A DNA stretch of 64,000 bases, from assembly GCF_028598805.1 (NCBI RefSeq), contig NZ_JAQRFI010000015.1, forward strand, positions 28,338 through 92,337, in the 5' to 3' direction. Below the pieces are notes generated by a model that ran no database searches, was not told the origin of the DNA, and saw nothing but the letters and a program-made list of their open reading frames with translations. A program made the translations under genes and the position numbers. Each line of letters opens with the position of its first letter. Positions within the stretch are counted from its first letter, which is position 1. Of this stretch, positions 56,477 through 64,000 are shown one piece after another. The stretch comes from Xenorhabdus yunnanensis. Lineage in GTDB: Bacteria > Pseudomonadota > Gammaproteobacteria > Enterobacterales > Enterobacteriaceae.

Positions 56477-57832
56477 GTGGATATCCAGTGGTTATATATG
56501 CTGATTGGTGGATTAAGTGGATTGCTGGGCGGAGGGGGCTTCGTCTGGCTTTCTGTTCATCAGAGAATCCAGCAAAAAGAGCAAGAACTGCGTGAATTAT
56601 ATAGCCAATTGGCTGTCAGCCATGAAAAGCTGGAACAATCTCACTATTGGCGCACTGAATGTGCTCAATTAAACCAAGAGTTGTTGGCTCAACGCGAAAT
56701 TAATAGTGTGCAGGAAGCTGAGCTGCGAGAATTGAGTACTCGGCTTGAAGAAAGCAGACTGGCAGCGGAGGAAAAACAGCGTTTATTGATCAATAGCGAA
56801 CAGCGATTAAGTACCCAGTTTGAAAATCTCGCCAATCGTATTTTTGAACAGAATCGACACCGCACCGACGAATATCACCGCCAAAATCTCAATAACCTTC
56901 TGATACCATTTCGCGAACAGCTTGAGGGATTCCGCAGTCAGGTACAAGACAGCTTTGGGCAGGAAGCTCGTGAACGTCATACTCTGACTCATGAAATTCG
57001 TAATCTTCAGCAACTCAATGCTCAGATGGCAAAAGAGGCTATCAATCTTACCAAGGCCCTGAAAGGAGACAATAAAATGCAGGGAAATTGGGGAGAGATG
57101 GTCTTGACCAGAGTTTTGGAAGCTTCCGGCTTGCGTGAGGGATATGAGTTTGATACACAAGTCAACATTAAGGCCGAAAATAGTGAACGTTTTCAACCTG
57201 ATGTTATTGTGCATCTGCCACAGGGAAAAGATGTAATTATTGATGCCAAAATGTCACTGGTCGCTTATGAACGTTATTTCAACAGTGATAGCGAAGAGCA
57301 GCGGGCACAAGCATTGCAGGAACATATCAACTCCATCAAAGGGCACATTCGTGGCCTGAGCCGAAAAGATTATCAACAATTGCCCGGGCTGCGATCACTG
57401 GATTATGTTTTGATGTTTATTCCAGTGGAGCCTGCTTATTTGGTTGCACTCAATCAGGCTCCAGAGTTACTTGATGAAGCATTGAAACATAATATTATGC
57501 TGGTTAGCCCATCTACTTTGCTGGTTGCTATCCGTACAATAAATAACTTGTGGCGTTATGAATATCAAAGCCAAAATGCACGTCTGATCGCTGATAAAGC
57601 TGCCAGAATGTATGACAAAATGCGGCTGTTTGTGGATGATATGCAAGGGTTGGGGCAAAGCCTCAACAAAGCGCAGGCGAGTTACCACTTTGCAATGAAA
57701 AAGCTCGTTGAGGGGAGAGGGAACTTGATTAGTCAGGCAGAGGGATTTCGCGATTTAGGCGTGGATGTGAAGCGTCCTATTGATTCACAGCTGATCGATA
57801 AATCTTTCCAATCGTTGCAGGTGAATGAGTGA
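56477..57832 (+). CDS. rmuC: DNA recombination protein RmuC
   Basis: This 451-residue protein has an N-terminal membrane anchor (residues 4-24), a long coiled coil (about 30-200), and the RmuC nuclease-like domain with GNWGEMVLTRVLEASGLREG, then RFQPDVIVHLPQGKDVIIDA followed by KMSL, matching the PD-(D/E)xK-like core. It limits inversions at short inverted repeats in E. coli. The start is a GTG preceded by GAGGGTG. It lies upstream of ubiE, as in E. coli. Confidence 0.94.
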   Translation: MDIQWLYMLIGGLSGLLGGGGFVWLSVHQRIQQKEQELRELYSQLAVSHEKLEQSHYWRTECAQLNQELLAQREINSVQEAELRELSTRLEESRLAAEEKQRLLINSEQRLSTQFENLANRIFEQNRHRTDEYHRQNLNNLLIPFREQLEGFRSQVQDSFGQEARERHTLTHEIRNLQQLNAQMAKEAINLTKALKGDNKMQGNWGEMVLTRVLEASGLREGYEFDTQVNIKAENSERFQPDVIVHLPQGKDVIIDAKMSLVAYERYFNSDSEEQRAQALQEHINSIKGHIRGLSRKDYQQLPGLRSLDYVLMFIPVEPAYLVALNQAPELLDEALKHNIMLVSPSTLLVAIRTINNLWRYEYQSQNARLIADKAARMYDKMRLFVDDMQGLGQSLNKAQASYHFAMKKLVEGRGNLISQAEGFRDLGVDVKRPIDSQLIDKSFQSLQVNE

Positions 57833-57906
57833 AGTCTGGATAGGGTTTTATCGGAAAGGCTGGTACACTTGCTATAATTTTTTTGAATAAAAATCGGACA
57901 AATAAC

Positions 57907-58662
57907 ATGGCAGATCAATCAAAAGAAACCACCGATTTTGGTTTCCGCACCGTAGCCAAAGAAGAAAAAAAAGAGATGGTGGCAGAGGTGTTCCACTCTG
58001 TGGCCTCGAAATATGACTTAATGAATGATTTGATGTCATTTGGCATTCACCGTATCTGGAAACGTTTTACCATTGAAGCAAGTGGTGTTCGCCGTGGTCA
58101 TAAGGTGCTGGATCTTGCAGGTGGAACAGGTGATCTAACAGCGAAGTTTTCCCGAATTGTGGGGGAAAAAGGTCAAGTTGTTCTGGCTGATATCAACGAT
58201 TCAATGTTGAAAGTCGGACGTGAAAAATTACGAGATATCGGTATCGTAGGCAATGTCAGTTATGTTCAAGCCAACGCTGAAGAATTACCTTTCCCAGATA
58301 ACCATTTTGATTGTATTACCATTTCCTTTGGCTTGCGTAATGTCACGGATAAAGAAAAAGCCCTGCGTTCCATGTGCCGGGTACTTAAGCCGGGTGGGCG
58401 CCTGTTGGTGCTGGAGTTTTCCAAACCTGTATTGGCACCGTTGAGTAAGGTTTATGATGCTTATTCATTCCATGTTCTACCTCGAATCGGCCAGATGATT
58501 GTGAAGGATGCGGAAAGTTACCGTTATCTGACTGAGTCCATCCGTATGCACCCTGATCAAGAAACCTTAAAAGGTATGATGGAAGAAGCGGGTTTTGACC
58601 AAGTTTCTTACTCCAACATGACTGGCGGAATCGTTGCACTGCACAAAGGGTTCAAATTCTGA
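57907..58662 (+). CDS. ubiE: Ubiquinone/menaquinone methyltransferase UbiE
   Basis: This 251-residue protein starts [20 protein letters not shown] at ATG 57907, as E. coli UbiE does (MVDKSQETT); a longer frame opens at 57883. SAM-binding motif I is [17 protein letters not shown], and [20 protein letters not shown] and [15 protein letters not shown] are family signatures. It C-methylates both demethylmenaquinone and the ubiquinone precursor. The next gene starts just after its stop (TGAAATG), forming the ubiEJB operon. Confidence 0.97.
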   Translation: MADQSKETTDFGFRTVAKEEKKEMVAEVFHSVASKYDLMNDLMSFGIHRIWKRFTIEASGVRRGHKVLDLAGGTGDLTAKFSRIVGEKGQVVLADINDSMLKVGREKLRDIGIVGNVSYVQANAEELPFPDNHFDCITISFGLRNVTDKEKALRSMCRVLKPGGRLLVLEFSKPVLAPLSKVYDAYSFHVLPRIGQMIVKDAESYRYLTESIRMHPDQETLKGMMEEAGFDQVSYSNMTGGIVALHKGFKF

Positions 58663-58663
58663 A

Positions 58664-59332
58664 ATGGAAACACCCTCATTAAGCCATAGCATGAGTTCTG
58701 CGGTATCAAATGATAAGGTGTTGTTTACAATATTGACGGCTTTTCTGGAAACAACCCTGAATCATCTGTTATACCGTGAAACGGTATTAAAACCTGCCCG
58801 TTTGAGACTGGCAGGAAAAATACTGTCTATTGAACTGAAAGAAATTGAAACACCATTTGTACTGATATTCAGTGAAAGGCAAGTGGATGTTTTGAGTCAA
58901 TGGTCAGAACCAGCGGATTGCTCAATGAAAGCAACGATACCCGCGTTACTCAAGCTACGGGATCGCCAGTGTCTTTCAGCTTTGATTAACAACGGTGAAA
59001 TTGTCATTGAAGGGGATATGCAGGTTATTCAACAATGGTCAGCTTTGCTGGACATGTCAGAGTGGGACCCTGCTCATTATCTTTCCCCTTATGTTGGTGA
59101 TATTGCCGCAGAAGGTATCAGCCGGATGATGAAGAAAAGTTTTGAACTTGTCAGCAATAGTATTGCAAGGAAGAAAACGTACTTCGCTGAATCATTGACA
59201 GAAGAGTGGAAAATGGCTCCCAGTGCGTTGGAAGTGGCCTATTTCAATGAGGAAGTTAATGCCGTTGCCAATAAAATAGACCAGCTCGAAAAACGGTTGG
59301 CGACACTGGAGGGAAAACATGACACCCAGTGA
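58664..59332 (+). CDS. ubiJ: Ubiquinone biosynthesis accessory factor UbiJ
   Basis: This protein of about 222 residues matches UbiJ: SCP2-like lipid-binding N-terminal part with [20 protein letters not shown], then [37 protein letters not shown] and a C-terminal coiled coil ([18 protein letters not shown]). It binds the ubiquinone tail in the soluble Ubi complex. ATG 58664 follows the ubiE stop by one base; ATG 58691 is an alternative. Its end overlaps ubiB by 14 bases. Confidence 0.92.
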   Translation: METPSLSHSMSSAVSNDKVLFTILTAFLETTLNHLLYRETVLKPARLRLAGKILSIELKEIETPFVLIFSERQVDVLSQWSEPADCSMKATIPALLKLRDRQCLSALINNGEIVIEGDMQVIQQWSALLDMSEWDPAHYLSPYVGDIAAEGISRMMKKSFELVSNSIARKKTYFAESLTEEWKMAPSALEVAYFNEEVNAVANKIDQLEKRLATLEGKHDTQ

Positions 59333-60956
59333 AATTAAGCGACTTTACTTTATCATCCGAGTCTTTCTTTCCTATGGGCTGGATGAACTTATCCCCAATA
59401 TTCGTTTGACATGGCCGTTGCGTTTTGGGCGTCATTTACTATTTTGGATACCTAACAGGCATAAGGGTAAACCTCTCGGTGAGCGTTTACGTTTAGCATT
59501 ACAAGAACTTGGTCCTGTATGGATCAAACTTGGTCAGATGCTCTCCACGCGCCGTGATTTGTTCCCTACTGCGATCGCAGATCAACTTTCGATGTTACAA
59601 GATCGGGTTGTTTCCTTTGATGGTGCAGTGGCACGAAAATCGATTGAAACTGCATTAGAGGGTTCTTTGGAAAAGTGGTTTGAGGGATTTGATCCACAGC
59701 CACTGGCTTCTGCTTCCATCGCTCAGGTACATACTGCCCGGCTGAAGGAGGATGGTAAAGAAGTTGTCCTGAAAGTCATTCGTCCAGATATTCTACCTGT
59801 CATTAAAGCTGATGTACGATTGATGTACCGTTTGGCGAATCTGGTTCCCTTTTTACCAGATGGTCGCCGTCTTCGTCCGCGTGAAGTTGTGCGTGAATAT
59901 GAGAAAACCCTGCTTGATGAACTGAATTTATTACGTGAAGCAGCAAACGCAATCCAGCTGCGTCGTAATTTTGAAGATAGCTCAATACTCTACGTACCAG
60001 AAGTGTACCCTGATTATTGTCGGGAGAATGTCTTGGTTATGGAGCGTATTTATGGCATTCCAGTGTCAGATATTGCTACTCTGGAAGCGCAGAATACCAA
60101 TATGAAATTGTTGGCTGAGCGTGGGGTTCAGGTATTCTTCACCCAAGTATTTCGCGACAGTTTTTTCCATGCAGATATGCACCCCGGTAATATTTTTGTT
60201 AGTTATGAAAAACCGGAAGATCCTACTTATATCGGTATTGATTACGGGATTGTTGGTTCTTTGAATAAAGAGGATAAGCGCTATCTGGCCGAAAATTTTA
60301 TTGCTTTCTTTAACCGTGATTACCGTCGGGTAGCTGAACTGCATGTTGATTCTGGTTGGGTGCCGACAGATACCAATGTGGAAGATTTTGAATTTGCCAT
60401 TCGTACCGTTTGTGAGCCGATTTTTGAAAAACCATTGGCTGAAATCTCATTTGGGCATGTTCTACTGAACCTTTTCAATACCGCCCGTCGTTTTAATATG
60501 ACGGTTCAGCCCCAGTTAGTTCTGCTGCAAAAAACGCTGTTGTACGTGGAAGGCTTGGGGCGTCAACTTTATCCTCAGCTTGATCTGTGGAAAACAGCCA
60601 AACCTTTTCTGGAAGATTGGTTGCATGATCAGGTTGGGCTTCCCGCGATTGTGCGTGCCTTTAAAGAAAAGGCGCCTTATTGGGCGGAAAAGCTGCCAGA
60701 GCTTCCGGAGCTGGTGTATGGCACGCTCCAACAGCATCGACGTTTGCAGACCAGCATTGATCAAATATCGCAACAATTCAGAAACCAACAAATCAGGCAA
60801 CGTAAATCTCTTTATCTATTGGGGATTGGTGCAACTCTCTTTATCTGTGGTAGTTTATTTTTCATCATAGATCAGAAGCATCTGGCATGGGGAATAATAG
60901 GGGCTGGAATTGCATCATGGGGATTGGGCTGGTGTCACTTAAATAAGCGTCAATGA
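59319..60956 (+). CDS. ubiB: Ubiquinone biosynthesis kinase-like protein UbiB
   Basis: This 545-residue protein has the ADCK/UbiB features: KxGQ motif [19 protein letters not shown], the Ala-rich nucleotide loop [15 protein letters not shown], the catalytic-loop [13 protein letters not shown], and [20 protein letters not shown]. Two C-terminal hydrophobic helices (about 500-540) anchor it to the inner membrane. It acts as an ATPase needed for ubiquinone synthesis, probably extracting precursors from the membrane for the Ubi complex. Confidence 0.96.
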   Translation: MTPSEIKRLYFIIRVFLSYGLDELIPNIRLTWPLRFGRHLLFWIPNRHKGKPLGERLRLALQELGPVWIKLGQMLSTRRDLFPTAIADQLSMLQDRVVSFDGAVARKSIETALEGSLEKWFEGFDPQPLASASIAQVHTARLKEDGKEVVLKVIRPDILPVIKADVRLMYRLANLVPFLPDGRRLRPREVVREYEKTLLDELNLLREAANAIQLRRNFEDSSILYVPEVYPDYCRENVLVMERIYGIPVSDIATLEAQNTNMKLLAERGVQVFFTQVFRDSFFHADMHPGNIFVSYEKPEDPTYIGIDYGIVGSLNKEDKRYLAENFIAFFNRDYRRVAELHVDSGWVPTDTNVEDFEFAIRTVCEPIFEKPLAEISFGHVLLNLFNTARRFNMTVQPQLVLLQKTLLYVEGLGRQLYPQLDLWKTAKPFLEDWLHDQVGLPAIVRAFKEKAPYWAEKLPELPELVYGTLQQHRRLQTSIDQISQQFRNQQIRQRKSLYLLGIGATLFICGSLFFIIDQKHLAWGIIGAGIASWGLGWCHLNKRQ

Positions 60957-61101
60957 TGATGGATATTAACCGTAACTGTAGATAATTCTGCTACGACTTT
61001 GGGCATGATCGCGTTATTTTCGAACAGGTTATTTCGAATGGAAAGTTCGTAGTTTATAATTAAATTACTAGTAATATTCTGATGAATAGAGGCAGGTCAG
61101 T

Positions 61102-61368
61102 ATGGGTGGTATAAGTATTTGGCAATTACTCATAATTGCTGTCATTGTCGTACTGTTGTTTGGTACTAATAAGCTTCGTACTTTGGGTTCAGACTTGGGA
61201 GCATCCATAAAAGGCTTCAAAAAGGCAATGGGTGAGGATGAAAAGCCAGAGCAGCCGGGAAAAATGAGCCAGGATGCCGATTTTGAAACGAAAAACCTCA
61301 CTGAAAAGTCTACGGCTGCACAATCTGAAAAATCAGAGAGTAAAAGTAAAGATAAAGAGCAGGTATAA
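61102..61368 (+). CDS. tatA: Twin-arginine translocase subunit TatA
   Basis: This 88-residue protein has [20 protein letters not shown] as its membrane helix, the FG hinge ([20 protein letters not shown]) and an amphipathic helix, then a charged tail. TatA polymerises to let folded proteins carrying a twin-arginine signal cross the inner membrane. It starts the tatABC operon, which begins 145 bases after ubiB; a promoter in this gap is likely. Confidence 0.96.
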   Translation: MGGISIWQLLIIAVIVVLLFGTNKLRTLGSDLGASIKGFKKAMGEDEKPEQPGKMSQDADFETKNLTEKSTAAQSEKSESKSKDKEQV

Positions 61369-61371
61369 ACC

Positions 61372-61863
61372 GTGTTTGACATTGGCTTTAGTGAATTGCT
61401 ATTGGTGATGATCATTGGCTTGATTGTTCTGGGGCCAGAACGTTTGCCTATTGCGGTCAAAACAGTGGCTGGGTGGATTCGGGTATTGCGCTCTCTGGCG
61501 GCTAATGTTCAGAATGAACTTGCTCAGGAATTGAAGTTGCAAGAACTTCAGGACACACTGAAAAAAATGGAAGAAAAAGCCGATTTGCAATCATTGTCTC
61601 CAGAATTGAAGGCATCAATGGAAGAACTAAAGGCAGCGGCTGAATCATTGAAAAATAAGTACCAATTAAAACCAGATGAAATGAGGGAATTGGAGGAAGA
61701 TGAAACTCATTTTCATTCTTCTATGCCTCAATCGGTTGAAAAGCACTCGGATTCAGACCGGTTAATTTCAGAACCGTTAATTTCAAAACCCGTAATTTTA
61801 GCGAAATCGAGCGAAAAACCAGAGCAGCAGAAAAAACCTGAACAAGCGAATGGCGAACACTGA
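61372..61863 (+). CDS. tatB: Twin-arginine translocase subunit TatB
   Basis: This 163-residue protein starts with [23 protein letters not shown], then [20 protein letters not shown], the TatB hallmark with Glu and Pro after the membrane helix. The long amphipathic and charged C-terminal part is less conserved and ends in a Lys/Pro/Gln-rich tail. It forms the signal-recognition complex with TatC. Three bases separate it from tatA and three from tatC. Confidence 0.96.
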   Translation: MFDIGFSELLLVMIIGLIVLGPERLPIAVKTVAGWIRVLRSLAANVQNELAQELKLQELQDTLKKMEEKADLQSLSPELKASMEELKAAAESLKNKYQLKPDEMRELEEDETHFHSSMPQSVEKHSDSDRLISEPLISKPVILAKSSEKPEQQKKPEQANGEH

Positions 61864-61866
61864 AAC

Positions 61867-62601
61867 ATGTCTGTGGATGATACTCAACCCTTTATCAGTC
61901 ATCTGATTGAACTACGTAAGCGGATTTTAAATAGCTTAATGACTGTGCTGATAGTGTTTTTGGCATTGGTTTATTTTTCCAATGACATTTATCGGCTTAT
62001 TGCTGCGCCTTTAATGGAACAATTACCTAAAGGCGCAAATATGATTGCGACAGATGTTGCATCACCTTTTTTTACACCAATCAAACTTACCATCATGGTG
62101 TCTATCTTTGTTTCGGTCCCCATGATCCTCTATCAAGTGTGGGCATTTATTGCGCCGGCATTGTATAAGCACGAACGGCGTTTGGTTGTGCCCCTACTGT
62201 TTTCCAGTAGTGTATTGTTTTATCTGGGAATGGCATTTGCATATTTTGTTGTCTTTCCCATTGCGTTTGGTTTCTTTATCAAGACCGTACCCGCAGGAGT
62301 TGTAATCTCGACAGATATCAGCAATTACTTAAGCTTTGTTATGGCCCTATTTATGGCCTTTGGCGTTTCATTCGAAATACCAATTGCCATTATTCTGCTG
62401 TGTTGGAGTGGGGTAGTGACGCCGGAATCACTGAAAAGAAAACGTCCTTATATTTTAGTCGGGGCGTTCGTGGTTGGTATGCTGTTAACGCCCCCCGATG
62501 TTTTCTCGCAAACTTTGCTAGCTGTTCCCATGTATTTGTTATTTGAACTGGGGATTTTGCTTTCGCAGTTTTATGTTGGCAAATTGGGTAGACGTAAATA
62601 G
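61867..62601 (+). CDS. tatC: Twin-arginine translocase subunit TatC
   Basis: This 244-residue protein has six membrane helices. [20 protein letters not shown] is the N-terminal signature, with the Glu and Arg that bind the twin-arginine signal; [18 protein letters not shown] and [20 protein letters not shown] are also typical. It is the substrate receptor. The tatD gene that follows in E. coli is absent; hemB follows instead. Confidence 0.96.
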   Translation: MSVDDTQPFISHLIELRKRILNSLMTVLIVFLALVYFSNDIYRLIAAPLMEQLPKGANMIATDVASPFFTPIKLTIMVSIFVSVPMILYQVWAFIAPALYKHERRLVVPLLFSSSVLFYLGMAFAYFVVFPIAFGFFIKTVPAGVVISTDISNYLSFVMALFMAFGVSFEIPIAIILLCWSGVVTPESLKRKRPYILVGAFVVGMLLTPPDVFSQTLLAVPMYLLFELGILLSQFYVGKLGRRK

Positions 62602-62680
62602 CAAATCTGGAAGATGAATTAGATAGTAATATTAATGGTAATTTTAAAAAATAATCTGAATTAGTTAGCGATGGCTATTA

Positions 62681-62707
62681 ACCCAGCGCTTTGTCGCTGG
62701 GTTTTAT
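62681..62707 (+). terminator. tat operon terminator immediately upstream of hemB
   Basis: ACCCAGCG (62681-62688) pairs with CGCTGGGT, followed by TTTAT. It ends only about 15 bases before the hemB start. A hemB promoter between the two is unlikely, so the hairpin may also act in the hemB leader RNA. Confidence 0.65.
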
Positions 62708-62712
62708 ATTAG

Positions 62713-63738
<1,026 letters not shown>

Positions 63739-64000
63739 TTTTACTCAATTTATTATTAAAGAGAGTAAAGCCAGCCAATATCAGAGAGTTGGGTGATGAA
63801 AGAGTACAGCAGCATATAGATAATAAATGCAATGCTGATAGTAAATACAATATAAATAATAAAAACGGGCAAAATTGCCCGTTTTCTGATTATGGCTTTA
63901 GCCAGTTTAAGTAGCGTCAGCTTCTTAAACATAAAACCCCCCGCTATGCGGGTGGAGGCCAAGGGTTATACCAAGAAAAACACCTTTCCGTTACGATATA
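63739..64000. other. Region after hemB with two terminators
   Basis: AAAACGGGCAA (63862-63872) and TTGCCCGTTTT (63875-63885) form a strong symmetrical terminator for hemB. CCCGC and GCGGG around 63940-63952, with AAAAC on the left, read on the minus strand as a terminator for a gene lying right of the window. A minus-strand frame at 63756-63932 (MFKKLTLLKLAKAIIRKRAI, then hydrophobic) overlaps both and has low credibility as a gene, although a single membrane helix would fit. Confidence 0.5.

Noticed and set aside
63756..63932. Minus-strand hydrophobic frame after hemB.
   Set aside because: It runs through two terminator hairpins, whose symmetry explains the sequence; its run of G residues before the ATG belongs to a terminator.

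Overview
The window looks like chromosome of an entomopathogenic Morganellaceae bacterium, most likely Xenorhabdus or Photorhabdus. This rests on enterobacterial gene orders (dnaB-alr-tyrB, uvrA/ssb, ghxP-yjcE, yigM/metR/metE, udp-rmuC-ubiEJB-tatABC), on protein sequences that resemble but are clearly diverged from the E. coli versions, on a type I-E CRISPR repeat remnant, and on short palindromic repeats with TATACCC ends that I associate with these genera. Species assignment is inference.

Region 1 (1 to about 13.8 kb) is a phage satellite. It has an integrase tail, an AlpA-type regulator, small early genes, a P4-alpha-like primase/helicase, an iteron-rich candidate origin, then a complete HK97-type head and DNA-packaging module (capsid, protease, portal, two connector proteins, HNH nuclease, small and large terminase) but no tail, lysis or lysogeny genes in view. 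This is the layout of a capsid-forming phage-inducible chromosomal island (cf-PICI). Cargo includes a secreted toxin/immunity pair between origin and capsid and an Mrr-like nuclease after the terminase. The portal gene carries an in-frame amber stop. A Ner-family regulator lies between the island and dnaB.

Region 2 (14.9 to 26.2 kb) holds dnaB, alr, tyrB, a two-gene nucleic-acid repair cassette (RNA ligase plus an HD-phosphatase/polynucleotide-kinase fusion), a DUF5993/DsbB-like pair, a two-repeat CRISPR relic, and the divergent uvrA/ssb pair with a LexA box. Region 3 (26.2 to 32.9 kb) is accessory: a broken lipoprotein gene, a RelBE toxin-antitoxin pair, a truncated IS1, glk, a DUF1479 oxygenase-like gene, two palindromic mobile repeats and a RES/Xre-type toxin-antitoxin pair with an unusually long antitoxin.

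Region 4 (32.9 to 40.6 kb) has the purine permease ghxP (PurR-like box), antiporter yjcE, biotin transporter yigM, metR and metE (MetR site and three tandem met boxes), and a shortened YidB-family protein. An IS630-type element follows (41.4 to 42.5 kb). Region 5 (42.6 to 53.7 kb) is an AT-rich acid-sugar (erythronate/tetronate) catabolic locus: otnK, a decayed otnC aldolase remnant, otnI, a DeoR regulator, denD and two near-duplicate GntP permeases that flank a convergent metallopeptidase-like autotransporter gene whose signal peptide is frameshifted. Region 6 (53.8 to 63.8 kb) is conserved core: udp behind two CRP sites, a tyrosine phosphatase, a DedA protein, rmuC, ubiE-ubiJ-ubiB, tatABC and hemB. 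I saw no tRNA or rRNA gene.
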